From Paenibacillus sp. PL91 (lineage in GTDB: Bacteria; Bacillota; Bacilli; Paenibacillales; Paenibacillaceae), in the NCBI RefSeq assembly GCF_012935325.2, contig NZ_JABBYG020000010.1, positions 1-64,000 of the forward strand: DNA of 64,000 nucleotides. The letters are read 5' to 3'. Position numbers and translations under genes: made by a program. Below the pieces are notes generated by a model. It worked only from the letters and a program-made list of their open reading frames with translations. It did not search any database and was not told where the DNA came from. Numbering within the stretch: position 1 is the stretch's first letter; each line of letters starts with the position of its first letter. Shown one piece after another: positions 42,230 through 51,681 of the stretch.

Positions 42230-43783
42230 TTGGACAAGGGGAAGGTTTATTTGGTTGGCGCCGGACCGGGAGATCCGAAGCTGATTACTGTGCGCGGACT
42301 GGAATGCTTAGAGGAATGTGATGTAGTCGTATACGATCGTTTGGCAAGCCCGAGACTTCTTCGGCATTTGAAGCCGGGGACGGAGAGAATATACGTCGGC
42401 AAGCTGCCGGATCGCCATACGATGAAGCAGGAGGAAATCAATCAGCTGCTTGTTGATTTGGCGCTGCAGGGCAAGACGGTTACGCGCCTGAAGGGCGGCG
42501 ATCCTACGATTTTTGGACGTGTTGGCGAAGAGGCGGAGCTGCTCTATGACAACGGAATAGCGTTCGAAATCGTACCTGGCATTACCTCGGCCATTGCCGT
42601 ACCTGCTTATGCAGGCATTCCGGTCACACACCGTGATTTAGCCTCATCCTTATCCATCATTACAGGTCATGAAAGTCCGGACAAGCTTGATCGCTCCATT
42701 CATTGGGATAAAGTAACGAACGCAACGGGCACCCTTATTTTTCTTATGGGCGTTGCCAAGATCGGATATATAGCCGACCAGCTTATCAAGCACGGCAAGC
42801 CGCCAGAAACACCGGTGGCGCTCATACGCTGGGGAACGAGAGTCGAGCAGCGCACCGTCGTCGGCACGCTTGAGACGATCGAGACGATCGTTAAAGCGGC
42901 GAACTTCCAGCCTCCTGCCGTAATCGTCGTCGGCGAGGTGGTGCTGCAGCGCGAGAAGCTGAAATGGTATGAGAACAAGCCGCTGTTCGGCATGCGGGTC
43001 CTTGTTACGCGCGCTAGATCGCAAGCAAGCGAGCTTGCGGATCAGATTGAATTGCTGGGCGGAGAGCCTTGCGAATTTCCTGTCATTGAGACGGTAGAGC
43101 CCTCTGATCCGGCAGCTGTTCAGTCGCTGCGGGAGCAGCTTGAGCAAGCCGAGCATTATCAATGGCTTATGTTTACAAGCGTGAATGGCGTTGAATATTT
43201 TTTTGGATGGCTGCGTAAATTCCGCATTGATATGAGAAGATTTTTTGGCGCCAAAATCGCAGCGGTTGGTCCTAAGACGGCAGAGGCGCTCGTAAAGCGA
43301 GGCTTGGTGGTAGAGGAGCTGCCTGCCAAGTTCCATGCGGAAGGGCTGCTGGAGCAGCTTGCTCCGCAGTTAAAGGCTGGCGAGCGCGTGCTGCTGCCGC
43401 GGGGCGATCTCGCGCGTGAAGTACTGCCTCGCGAGCTGAAGGCTATGGGGCTGTTGCCAACGGAAATAGATGTGTACGAGACGGTGCTTGCGGATCAGCA
43501 GGACGAGCTGGCGCTTGAATGGATTCGCGAAAAGGAAATTCATTTGATCACGTTCACGAGCTCGTCTACCGTTACGAACCTGCTTGAAGTGTTAAGACGC
43601 AAAGGTGTGCCCAATCCCGTGGAGGTGCTGTCGGATATTCCGATTGCGAGCATTGGTCCGATTACAACGCAGACGGCAACTGAAGCAGGCTTGAAGGTCG
43701 CCATTGAGCCGACGGATTCGACGCTTGCTGGCTTGCTACAAGCCATTGCCGATTATCAGCAAAGCAACAAGCAACCACAGTGA
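42230..43783 (+). CDS. cobA: Fused uroporphyrinogen-III C-methyltransferase / uroporphyrinogen-III synthase
   Basis: A 517-residue fusion. Residues about 1-250 are the SAM-dependent CobA/SUMT domain: VYLVGAGPGDPKLIT, 'VTRLKGGDPTIFGR' and 'VPGITSAIAVPAYAGIPVTHR'. Residues about 255-517 are HemD (uroporphyrinogen-III synthase), with 'MRVLVTRARSQASELADQIE' and 'LITFTSSSTVTNLLE'. The fusion makes uroporphyrinogen III and diverts part of it to precorrin-2. GTG at 42221 also opens the frame, but GGGGAG fits the TTG at 42230. Confidence 0.95.
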   Translation: MDKGKVYLVGAGPGDPKLITVRGLECLEECDVVVYDRLASPRLLRHLKPGTERIYVGKLPDRHTMKQEEINQLLVDLALQGKTVTRLKGGDPTIFGRVGEEAELLYDNGIAFEIVPGITSAIAVPAYAGIPVTHRDLASSLSIITGHESPDKLDRSIHWDKVTNATGTLIFLMGVAKIGYIADQLIKHGKPPETPVALIRWGTRVEQRTVVGTLETIETIVKAANFQPPAVIVVGEVVLQREKLKWYENKPLFGMRVLVTRARSQASELADQIELLGGEPCEFPVIETVEPSDPAAVQSLREQLEQAEHYQWLMFTSVNGVEYFFGWLRKFRIDMRRFFGAKIAAVGPKTAEALVKRGLVVEELPAKFHAEGLLEQLAPQLKAGERVLLPRGDLAREVLPRELKAMGLLPTEIDVYETVLADQQDELALEWIREKEIHLITFTSSSTVTNLLEVLRRKGVPNPVEVLSDIPIASIGPITTQTATEAGLKVAIEPTDSTLAGLLQAIADYQQSNKQPQ

Positions 43784-43800
43784 GGAAGGAATGATTAGCA

Positions 43801-44799
43801 ATGATTTTTCCACAAGTTAGAAATCGCAGATTGCGCAGAACGGCCGCTCTTCGGAGCATGGTAAGGGAAACCGTTCTAAGCGTGAATGATTTTATATATC
43901 CGATCTTCGTTACCCACGGCCAAAATGTAAGAAATGAAATTCCGTCGATGCCGGGGATCTATCATTTATCCATGGATCTTCTGGAGCAAGAAATTCGCGA
44001 GGTTGTTGCGCTGGGCATTCAATCGGTGCTGTTATTCGGAATTCCTGAGACTAAAGATGCGATCGGCACGTCAGCCTATGACGCGAACGGCATCGTTCAG
44101 CAAGCGATTCGCGCCGTCAAGGAATGGGCGCCAGAGCTTGTTGTCATTGCGGATACCTGCCTATGCCAATTCACCGATCACGGCCATTGCGGCGTTGTGC
44201 ATGTCCACGAGGGTACAGGCGTTGCAGAGATCGATAATGACTCCTCCTTGGATTTGCTCATACAGACAGCCGTGTCGCAAGCGGAGGCAGGAGCAGACAT
44301 TATCGCTCCTTCGAATATGATGGATGGCTTCGTGCTCGCCATTCGAGAAGGGCTGGACGAGGCTGGCTATAGCGATATTCCGATTCTTTCGTACTCAGTG
44401 AAATTTGCCTCTGCTTACTATGGTCCATTCCGTGATGCGGTTCATTCCGCGCCGCAATTCGGCGACCGGAAGACGTATCAAATGGACCCGGCGAATGTGC
44501 GCGAGGCGCTGCGTGAAGCGGAATCGGACATTGCCGAGGGCGCAGATATGCTTATGGTAAAGCCTGCGCTTGCTTATCTAGACATCCTGCGCTTGCTGAA
44601 GGATAAATACAATCTGCCGGTAGCCGCGTATAACGTGAGCGCCGAATACTCGATGGTGAAGGCAGCTGCTGCCAATGGTTGGATTAATGAGCAAGCGATC
44701 GTGCTTGAAACCTTAACGGGAATGAAGCGCGCGGGCGCTGATCTGATTATAACGTACCACGCAAAGGATGCGGCTCGTTGGTTAAGAGGAGAGGGGTAA
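43801..44799 (+). CDS. hemB: Porphobilinogen synthase (delta-aminolevulinate dehydratase)
   Basis: A 332-residue enzyme that condenses two 5-aminolevulinates. The zinc-binding cysteines appear in ADTCLCQFTDHGHCG. Schiff-base lysines lie in 'ILSYSVKFASAYYGPFR' and 'DMLMVKPALAYLD'. Starts 18 bp after the cobA-hemD stop and is followed by hemL after 5 bp, as in the Bacillus hem operon. Confidence 0.97.
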   Translation: MIFPQVRNRRLRRTAALRSMVRETVLSVNDFIYPIFVTHGQNVRNEIPSMPGIYHLSMDLLEQEIREVVALGIQSVLLFGIPETKDAIGTSAYDANGIVQQAIRAVKEWAPELVVIADTCLCQFTDHGHCGVVHVHEGTGVAEIDNDSSLDLLIQTAVSQAEAGADIIAPSNMMDGFVLAIREGLDEAGYSDIPILSYSVKFASAYYGPFRDAVHSAPQFGDRKTYQMDPANVREALREAESDIAEGADMLMVKPALAYLDILRLLKDKYNLPVAAYNVSAEYSMVKAAAANGWINEQAIVLETLTGMKRAGADLIITYHAKDAARWLRGEG

Positions 44800-44803
44800 G
44801 CAG

Positions 44804-46105
44804 ATGAGTGATCAGTCGAACGTTAGAAATGACGCACGCTCGGTAGCTGCGTTCGCAAGAGCGAAGAAGGTTATACCAGGCGGAGTGAACAGTCCGGTTA
44901 GAGCGTTCAAGTCAGTTGGCTTAAATCCTGTATATATGGAGCGGGGAGAAGGCAGCCGCATTTATGATATCGACGGCAACAGCTATATTGATTACGTAGC
45001 TTCATGGGGACCGCTCATTATGGGGCATGCCCACCCCGAGGTCATTGAGGCGATTAAACGGACGGCGGAGAAAGGGACGAGCTTTGGCGCCCCTACCGAG
45101 CTGGAGACGTTGATGGCGGAGCTTGTCTGTGAACGGGTTCCTTCGGTTGACGTTGTCCGTATGGTGAACTCCGGTACGGAAGCGACGATGAGCGCATTGC
45201 GCCTTGCACGGGGATACACGAAGCGTAACAAAATTTTGAAATTCGTGGGCTCGTATCATGGCCATGCCGACAGCTTGCTGATTAAAGCAGGCTCTGGCGT
45301 AGCGACATTAGGCCTGCCTGACAGTCCAGGCGTGCCTGAGCATGTGGCTACACACACCATTACGGTGCCTTATAACGATATTGAATCCGTGAAGCTTGCG
45401 TTCGAGAATTTCGGCGAGGAAATCGCATGCGTCATCGTTGAGCCGGTTGCCGGCAATATGGGCGTCGTACCGCCGCTTCCCGGTTTTCTGCAAGGACTTC
45501 GCGATGTGACGACGCAGTACGGCACTGTGCTTATTTTCGACGAGGTTATGACGGGCTTCCGCGTGGGCTACAGCTGTGCGCAGGGGCTTTATGACATTAA
45601 GCCGGATCTAACATGCTTCGGCAAAGTGATCGGCGGCGGACTGCCGGTTGGCGCATATGGCGGCAAGCGCGAGCTCATGGAGCTGATTGCGCCAAGCGGG
45701 CCGATTTACCAAGCCGGAACGTTGTCAGGCAATCCGCTTGCAATGGCCGCAGGCTACACGACGCTGAAGCTGCTTACGCCTGAGGTTTATGAGCAGCTAG
45801 AGCGCCAAGCCGTCAGACTACAGCTCGGCTTTGAGGCGAATGCTCGCAAGCACGGTATCGCAAGCACGATCAATCGGGTTGGTTCAATGGTTTGTCCTTT
45901 CTTTACCGATACGTTCGTCATTAACTACGAAACGGCTAAAACATCCGATCTTGAACGGTTTAAGACGTATTTTGCATCGATGCTTGATTTAGGAGTAAGC
46001 GTAGCACCTTCTCAATTTGAGGGAATGTTCGTTTCCGCGGTTCATACAAATGAGGATATTGACGCAACAATCGAAGCGCATGATATTGCGTTTAGCCGTC
46101 TGTAG
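44804..46105 (+). CDS. hemL: Glutamate-1-semialdehyde 2,1-aminomutase
   Basis: A 433-residue PLP enzyme that converts glutamate-1-semialdehyde to 5-aminolevulinate. PLP lysine Lys274 lies in TCFGKVIGGGLPVGAYGG. 'VNSGTEATMSALRLARG' and 'FDEVMTGFRV' are class III aminotransferase motifs. GAGGGG precedes the ATG. Last gene of the haem pathway part of the operon. Confidence 0.97.
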   Translation: MSDQSNVRNDARSVAAFARAKKVIPGGVNSPVRAFKSVGLNPVYMERGEGSRIYDIDGNSYIDYVASWGPLIMGHAHPEVIEAIKRTAEKGTSFGAPTELETLMAELVCERVPSVDVVRMVNSGTEATMSALRLARGYTKRNKILKFVGSYHGHADSLLIKAGSGVATLGLPDSPGVPEHVATHTITVPYNDIESVKLAFENFGEEIACVIVEPVAGNMGVVPPLPGFLQGLRDVTTQYGTVLIFDEVMTGFRVGYSCAQGLYDIKPDLTCFGKVIGGGLPVGAYGGKRELMELIAPSGPIYQAGTLSGNPLAMAAGYTTLKLLTPEVYEQLERQAVRLQLGFEANARKHGIASTINRVGSMVCPFFTDTFVINYETAKTSDLERFKTYFASMLDLGVSVAPSQFEGMFVSAVHTNEDIDATIEAHDIAFSRL

Positions 46106-46114
46106 GAGGAAAAT

Positions 46115-47125
46115 ATGATGATCAATGGGCAAGTAAAGCGGAACGGCCAGTGGCTGGAGCTTGATTGGCTGGCTTTAGGCGATAGTTCCGCTTACACATC
46201 CGTTGATCCCAATTCGGAAAAAGATCCGGCCAATACGCCGGAGCTTGCACAGCCGCGGGCTGGCAGCCATCCGCATGTTGTGCGGCAGTGGCTGCTGGCC
46301 CGTTCTTTTTTTCCGCAGAAGTGGATCAACAGGCTCTTTTCAATTGGAGGCATCCAGTGGAATGGGGATAAGCTTCAGCTTTTGGCTTTTCCGGCTATAG
46401 ACCCAAAGGAGGATGCGCTATATCGCAAAGCTTCTATGCCATCTTATGTGGAGGCACCCGCCGTTTTATACGAGGATGATTTTTGCTTGGTGCTTCACAA
46501 GCCTGCGGGGATGGCCGTGCATGAAGCGGTTGCCGGGCAGACCGGCACGCTGGATGAAGCGGCGGCTAGACATTTGCTGAGCCAGGGTGATCCGCTCACC
46601 GTCCGGCACATCCACAGACTCGATGACGATACTTCCGGTCCAGTGCTCTATGCCAAAAACGATTTGGCACAGTGGAAGCTGGATGAGGCTATGCGTGCCA
46701 AGGCGATTGACAGGCAGTATATCGCTGTTGTGCATGGACGATTAGCCAAGCCATCCGGGACGATCAACCTTCCGATTGGGAAGGATCGCCATCATCGCGC
46801 GAAACGGCGTGTATCAGAGAGCGGCGAGCAAGCCGTTACGCACTACGAGACGATTGATGCAAGCTCGCAGCTGTCGCTTTTACGAGTGAAGCTGGAGACA
46901 GGACGAACCCATCAAATACGCGTTCATATGAGCTATATCGGACATTCGCTCGTAGGGGACGGCTTGTATGGTGGCGATGCGCGTCTGCTCGGTCATCAAG
47001 CGCTTCATGGGGAGAAGCTCGTTTTTCCGCATCCTTGGACCGATTCGCTTGTTGAAGCTGTCGCCCCCTGGCCGCAGTGGCTCGTACAGCTTTCAGAAAA
47101 CATACATTCCCGTTCAAAAAGATAG
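46115..47125 (+). CDS. RluA-family pseudouridine synthase
   Basis: A 336-residue RNA pseudouridine synthase. The catalytic motif HRLDDDTSGPVLYAK holds the nucleophilic Asp. 'VLHKPAGMAVHEA', 'YIAVVHGRL' and 'TGRTHQIRVHMSYIGHSLVGD' are further family motifs. The N-terminal 100 residues are diverged and may be a degenerate S4-like region. The target RNA cannot be named. Starts 9 bp after hemL with AGGAGG. Confidence 0.9.
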   Translation: MMINGQVKRNGQWLELDWLALGDSSAYTSVDPNSEKDPANTPELAQPRAGSHPHVVRQWLLARSFFPQKWINRLFSIGGIQWNGDKLQLLAFPAIDPKEDALYRKASMPSYVEAPAVLYEDDFCLVLHKPAGMAVHEAVAGQTGTLDEAAARHLLSQGDPLTVRHIHRLDDDTSGPVLYAKNDLAQWKLDEAMRAKAIDRQYIAVVHGRLAKPSGTINLPIGKDRHHRAKRRVSESGEQAVTHYETIDASSQLSLLRVKLETGRTHQIRVHMSYIGHSLVGDGLYGGDARLLGHQALHGEKLVFPHPWTDSLVEAVAPWPQWLVQLSENIHSRSKR

Positions 47126-47211
47126 TCATGCTCCTGCCTAACATCCCATATAGATAAGTAGTGAATGTAACGTTAGCCCAAGCATTCAGTATGAGAGGGG
47201 AGGACTTAGGC

Positions 47212-48594
47212 GTGTCGGATCAAACGAACGGATTACGCTTTGACGTGTATGAGCGCGTCCATTTGCCCGATGATGTAGCGGCAATTGACGAGCTGGAGGA
47301 AATTGAGCTTGTTCCCCGCATCCAGGTTATCGACCAGGGGGATCACGCCGTACTTCGAGGACAGCTGCTTCTGAGCGGAATTTATAGGAGTCAAAATGAT
47401 TCCGAAAATTCGTTGACGCTTGAGCACTGGATACCCGTCGAAATAACGCTGCCGATGAATCGCATTTCTCGGCTGGACGATATTTCGATTGAAATCGATA
47501 ATTTTGATGTCGACTTATTGTCTGCCCGCACATTAAACATTACAGGTGTCCTTTCTCTAAGAGGCATTTCCGCTCAGCCTGTACAGGAGCAAGAGGAGCT
47601 CTGGCGGGAAGAGCCGTTCACGGTTGTCCATCAGAGGGAAGCTTACGAGGAGCGCGCCGTGGAGTTTTTAAACAGCCAGTATCCTGCTAACGAGCTGCCG
47701 TACATACCGGAGCAAAATGATTTTGCTGCGCAAGAGGAATTCTCTTTCCAGCAGCGGCCGGAAGTGTCGGATGAAACGGTTGATTCAATGGAATCGATTG
47801 CATCGAATGCATCGAATGAAACGATTGAAACGATTGAAACGATTGAAACGATTGAAACGAATGATTCGCAGCCTACGGTTATGATCTCATCGGTATCGTA
47901 CGATACAGGATGGTCGTCCTCGCAGCTGTTCCCGAGCTCAACGCAGCAAGCCGAGGAGCAGGAGGAATTCCAGGAGGAAGAACGGGAAATCACGTTATCC
48001 TCCCAGCAAACGAGCCATGAGGGCTGGCTTGCGAATTCCGAATCGTATGCGAATTTCCCAACAAGCGCTGAGCAGGAGCAATCGCCCTTCCAGAGCGCGC
48101 AGCCGGCCCTCGAGCAGGAACGCAATGAGTTTGAAGCACAGGAGCCGTCTTTCATTATTCCAGATGCTTTGCCGCCGCAGAGGCAGGATTCCGATCAGGA
48201 AAAACAGGAGCTTCGCATCGCAGTTGGAGGCAAGCAGCCTCAGCCTCAAGATGGAAGCGGATCGCCGCCTGATGTGGGCATTCTTACGCTGCTTCAGACT
48301 AGCAGGCGGGAGCAAGCAGCCCGTCAGGCAGCTGAAGAGGTAGTCGCTCAGCAGCGAGCGGATGAGGTAGCGAGAGTACAAGCATCGGGCGATGAGATCG
48401 AATGGAAAAACTTATTTCTCGGCAAACGTTCGGAGGATACGGAATTCCGTAAAATTCGGATGTGCATCGTGCAGCGGGACGAGACGCTCGACGTTATTGC
48501 CTCGCGTTACAGCTTGAACCCAAGAGAAATCATCATTTATAACCGATTGGATGATTCCAGCGTGTCTGAAGGACAACTAATCTACATTCCATGA
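47212..48594 (+). CDS. spoVID: Spore coat assembly protein SpoVID-like, with C-terminal LysM
   Basis: A 460-residue acidic protein. The N-terminal domain (about 1-145) with 'LRFDVYERVHLP' and repeated beta strands is the SpoVID coat-encasement region. A long Glu/Gln/Ser-rich low-complexity middle includes a run of ETI tripeptides at about 203-214. A LysM domain closes the protein ('VQRDETLDVIASRYSLN' to the end). SpoVID drives coat encasement of the forespore. The frame is open from 47161, but GGGGAGG at 47197-47203 supports GTG at 47212. Position after hemL matches B. subtilis. Confidence 0.9.
   Translation: MSDQTNGLRFDVYERVHLPDDVAAIDELEEIELVPRIQVIDQGDHAVLRGQLLLSGIYRSQNDSENSLTLEHWIPVEITLPMNRISRLDDISIEIDNFDVDLLSARTLNITGVLSLRGISAQPVQEQEELWREEPFTVVHQREAYEERAVEFLNSQYPANELPYIPEQNDFAAQEEFSFQQRPEVSDETVDSMESIASNASNETIETIETIETIETNDSQPTVMISSVSYDTGWSSSQLFPSSTQQAEEQEEFQEEEREITLSSQQTSHEGWLANSESYANFPTSAEQEQSPFQSAQPALEQERNEFEAQEPSFIIPDALPPQRQDSDQEKQELRIAVGGKQPQPQDGSGSPPDVGILTLLQTSRREQAARQAAEEVVAQQRADEVARVQASGDEIEWKNLFLGKRSEDTEFRKIRMCIVQRDETLDVIASRYSLNPREIIIYNRLDDSSVSEGQLIYIP
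47818..47862 (+). repeat. In-frame 9-bp tandem repeat in spoVID
   Basis: GAAACGATT is repeated four times, then GAAACGAAT, coding (Glu-Thr-Ile)n. The preceding 40 bases contain related GAATCGATT and GCATCGAAT units, so the low-complexity region seems built from one 9-mer. Confidence 0.9.
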
Positions 48595-48609
48595 TGGTTA
48601 AGATGACAA

Positions 48610-48651
48610 AAATGCCCCTATTGCTCATTATTTTGAGCAATAGGGGCATTT
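48610..48651 (+). terminator. Hairpin after spoVID
   Basis: AAATGCCCCTATTGCTCA pairs perfectly with TGAGCAATAGGGGCATTT. It is very stable, but no T-run follows. Confidence 0.7.
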
Positions 48652-48666
48652 GTTATGGAAGTTTGG

Positions 48667-48695
48667 TTGACTCAGAGGTACAACAAAGGTATGAT
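48667..48695 (+). promoter_or_regulatory. Promoter of the valS T-box transcript
   Basis: TTGACT (48667-48672), a 17-base spacer and TATGAT (48690-48695). Confidence 0.8.
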
Positions 48696-48699
48696 TAAA

Positions 48700-48985
48700 C
48701 ATATATGCGTTATAACGACGTTGAAGGGGAATAGTATGCAGCAAAGCCTTCAGAGAGTGGAACCGTTACGCTGAGAGGTTCTGCAGGAAGTGACTGCTAC
48801 GAGTCGCCCCGGAGTTGCCTGAGTCAAGGAAGAGCAACCTGTGCTCTACCGAAGTCAGGCCGGCCGCAGCCGTTATCTGTTTGAGTGTCATGCGATCTTG
48901 TTCGCATGGAACAAAGGTGGTACCACGGAAGCTAAACCTTTCGTCCTTTATGATAAGGGCGGAAGGTTTTTTTGTTTTTGTAGAT
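48700..48985 (+). promoter_or_regulatory. T-box leader controlling valS
   Basis: The conserved T-box AAGGTGGTACCACGG is at 48914-48928. The terminator hairpin, AAACCTTTCGTCC paired with GGGCGGAAGGTTT, follows at 48935-48969 with a T-run. The AGAGAG motif of stem I is at about 48751. Uncharged tRNA-Val would stabilise the antiterminator and allow valS transcription. I did not fix the specifier with certainty; GTC at 48803-48805 is a candidate. Confidence 0.92.
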
Positions 48986-49007
48986 CGATTTATGGAGGAT
49001 GGAACGA

Positions 49008-51650
49008 ATGTCAGAAAATCAAACGACAACTGCAATGCCGACAACCTATGATCCGAAGGCAGCCGAGCAGAAATGGTACGATTACTGGATGCAGGGCCAA
49101 TTTTTCGAGGCGGGCAAACGCCCGGACGCAAAGCCATATACAATTGTGATCCCGCCTCCAAACGTGACCGGAATGCTTCATATCGGGCATGCGTTAGATT
49201 TTACGCTACAGGATATTTTGATCAGAACAAAGCGTATGCAGGGATATGATGCGCTTTGGCTCCCAGGTTCAGACCATGCGGGCATTGCAACTCAGACAAG
49301 AGTGGAGCAAAAGCTGCGTGAGCAAGGAATCTCCCGCTACGACCTCGGCCGGGAAGCTTTCCTCGAAAAGGTATGGGAGTGGAAGGAAGAGTATGCGAAT
49401 ACGATTCGCGAGCAATGGGCGAAAATGGGTCTTTCTCTTGATTATTCGAGAGAGCGGTTCACGCTGGATGAAGGGCTGTCCAAAGCGGTTCGCGAAGTAT
49501 TTGTTCGTCTCTACGAGAAGGGGCTTATCTACCGCGGCAAAAAAATCATTAACTGGGACCCTGCCGCACGTACGGCGCTATCCGATATTGAGGTAGAGCA
49601 TAAAGAAGTTAACGGCCACTTGTACCATTTACAATATCCGCTTAAGGACGGCTCCGGCTTCATAACGGTAGCAACGACTCGTCCCGAGACGATGCTGGGC
49701 GATTCGGCGGTAGCCGTTCATCCCGAGGATGATCGCTATAAGCATCTGATCGGTCAACTGATTGTGCTTCCGATTGTCGGCCGCGAAATTCCGATCATTG
49801 CGGATGAATACGTGGACAAGGAATTTGGCTCAGGCGCTGTAAAAATAACGCCGGCGCATGATCCGAACGACTTCGAGGTTGGCGAGCGTCACAGCCTGCC
49901 GCAAATTATCGTCATGGACGAGACAGGCACGATGAATGCCGAAGCTGGCCCTTATCAAGGTCTCGATCGCTTCGATTGCCGCAAACAGCTAGTGAAGGAC
50001 TTGCAAGAGCAAGGCGTTTGCATTGAAATAGAGGATCATGTTCACCAAGTAGGGCACAGCGAACGCAGCGGAGCTGTTGTAGAGCCATACCTGTCCACGC
50101 AATGGTTCGTTGCGATGAAGCCGCTTGCTGAAGCGGCAATTGCGGCGCAAAAGGCAGGCAAAGGCGTTAACTTCGTACCTGAACGGTTCGAGAAAATTTA
50201 TTTGCATTGGATCGAGAACGTTCGCGACTGGTGTATTTCCAGACAGCTTTGGTGGGGCCACCGCATTCCGGCATGGTATGACGAAGCGACAGGCGAGATG
50301 CATGTATCCCGCGAGGATATGGCAGGAGACCACCTGAGTCAAGACAACGACGTGCTAGATACTTGGTTCAGCTCTGCGCTTTGGCCGTTCTCAACGCTCG
50401 GCTGGCCGGATCAAACCGAGGATCTGAAGCGTTTCTATCCGACGGACGTGCTCGTTACGGGCTACGATATCATTTACTTCTGGGTTGCGCGGATGATCTT
50501 TACGGCGCTTGAATTTACGGAGCAGTCTCCATTTAAGGATGTGTTGATCCACGGCCTTGTTCGCGACTCCGAAGGACAAAAAATGTCCAAGTCGAAGGGC
50601 AACGGCGTCGATCCGCTTGAGGTGATCGAGAAATACGGCGCGGATGCGATGCGCTATATGATCTCTACTAGCAGCACGCCTGGACAGGATTTGCGCTTCC
50701 GCTGGGAGAAGGTAGAGCAGGCGCGCAACTTCGCGAATAAAATTTGGAATGCATCGCGCTTTGCGCTTATGAATTTGGAAGGCGTGGAAGCGAAGGACAT
50801 CGATATTACCGTTAGTTTGGGTACGGCTGACCGCTGGATTTTGCATCGCTTGAATGAAACGGTTCGCGATGTAACCCGTCTAATCGACAGCTACGAGTTC
50901 GGTGAAACCGGACGTTTATTAAATAACTTCATTTGGGATGATCTGTGCGACTGGTACATCGAGTTCGCAAAGCTTAGCCTGTACAATACGGATGAAGCAG
51001 CGAAAAAGGCTACTCAATCCGTTCTGGCCTATGTACTTGACCGGACACAGCGTCTGATCCACCCATTCATGCCATACATCAGCGAAGAGATCTGGCAGCA
51101 TTTGCCGCATGAAGGCGAGACGATTACTCTTGCTGAATGGCCGGTATATGACAAAGCGCTTGAAGCGCCTGATGCAGTCAAAGAGATGGAGCTGCTCATG
51201 GAAATGATCCGTGCGGTACGCAATATCCGTGCGGAAGTGAACGTGCCGATGAGCAAAAAGATTGAAATGCTGATCAAGCCGTCAGGCGAGGCAGAAGCAG
51301 CGATCTTGTCGCGCAACGAAGAATTCATCAAACGTTTCTGCGGCACGTCCATGCTTGAGACGGGCTTGCATATCAGCGCGCCTGACAAAGCAATGTCGGC
51401 TATCATAACGGGAGCAGAGCTTTATTTGCCGCTTGCTGGCTTGATCGATATCGCGCAGGAAATTGCAAGGCTGGAAAAGGAACATCAGCATTTAAATACC
51501 GAGGTGGAGCGGGTTGAGAAGAAGCTCGGCAATGAGGGCTTCGTAGCGAAAGCGCCAGCTAAGGTTATTGAAGAGGAACGCGCCAAAATGAACGATTATG
51601 CAGACAAACGCGATAAAGTGCTAGCTAGAATTGCGGAATTGCGCGGATAA
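49008..51650 (+). CDS. valS: Valine--tRNA ligase
   Basis: An 880-residue class I aminoacyl-tRNA synthetase. HIGH motif in PPNVTGMLHIGHALD, editing domain (about 190-330) with 'TVATTRPETMLGDSAVAVHPEDDRY'-type sequence, and KMSKS in GQKMSKSKGNG at about residue 525. A C-terminal coiled-coil (about 810-880) is present as in other ValRS. ATG at 48999 is also in frame, but GGAGG at 48994-48998 suits the ATG at 49008. Controlled by the T-box upstream. Confidence 0.97.
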   Translation: MSENQTTTAMPTTYDPKAAEQKWYDYWMQGQFFEAGKRPDAKPYTIVIPPPNVTGMLHIGHALDFTLQDILIRTKRMQGYDALWLPGSDHAGIATQTRVEQKLREQGISRYDLGREAFLEKVWEWKEEYANTIREQWAKMGLSLDYSRERFTLDEGLSKAVREVFVRLYEKGLIYRGKKIINWDPAARTALSDIEVEHKEVNGHLYHLQYPLKDGSGFITVATTRPETMLGDSAVAVHPEDDRYKHLIGQLIVLPIVGREIPIIADEYVDKEFGSGAVKITPAHDPNDFEVGERHSLPQIIVMDETGTMNAEAGPYQGLDRFDCRKQLVKDLQEQGVCIEIEDHVHQVGHSERSGAVVEPYLSTQWFVAMKPLAEAAIAAQKAGKGVNFVPERFEKIYLHWIENVRDWCISRQLWWGHRIPAWYDEATGEMHVSREDMAGDHLSQDNDVLDTWFSSALWPFSTLGWPDQTEDLKRFYPTDVLVTGYDIIYFWVARMIFTALEFTEQSPFKDVLIHGLVRDSEGQKMSKSKGNGVDPLEVIEKYGADAMRYMISTSSTPGQDLRFRWEKVEQARNFANKIWNASRFALMNLEGVEAKDIDITVSLGTADRWILHRLNETVRDVTRLIDSYEFGETGRLLNNFIWDDLCDWYIEFAKLSLYNTDEAAKKATQSVLAYVLDRTQRLIHPFMPYISEEIWQHLPHEGETITLAEWPVYDKALEAPDAVKEMELLMEMIRAVRNIRAEVNVPMSKKIEMLIKPSGEAEAAILSRNEEFIKRFCGTSMLETGLHISAPDKAMSAIITGAELYLPLAGLIDIAQEIARLEKEHQHLNTEVERVEKKLGNEGFVAKAPAKVIEEERAKMNDYADKRDKVLARIAELRG

Positions 51651-51681
51651 CGCTGCAAAAACGGAAGAAGGTTCGAATAGT

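Noticed and set aside
42650..43336. 228-codon open frame opposite cobA-hemD
   Set aside because: Antisense shadow of a well-supported fusion gene, with no recognisable motif.
48999..49007. Upstream ATG as the valS start
   Set aside because: It directly abuts the GGAGG ribosome site; the ATG at 49008 has normal spacing.
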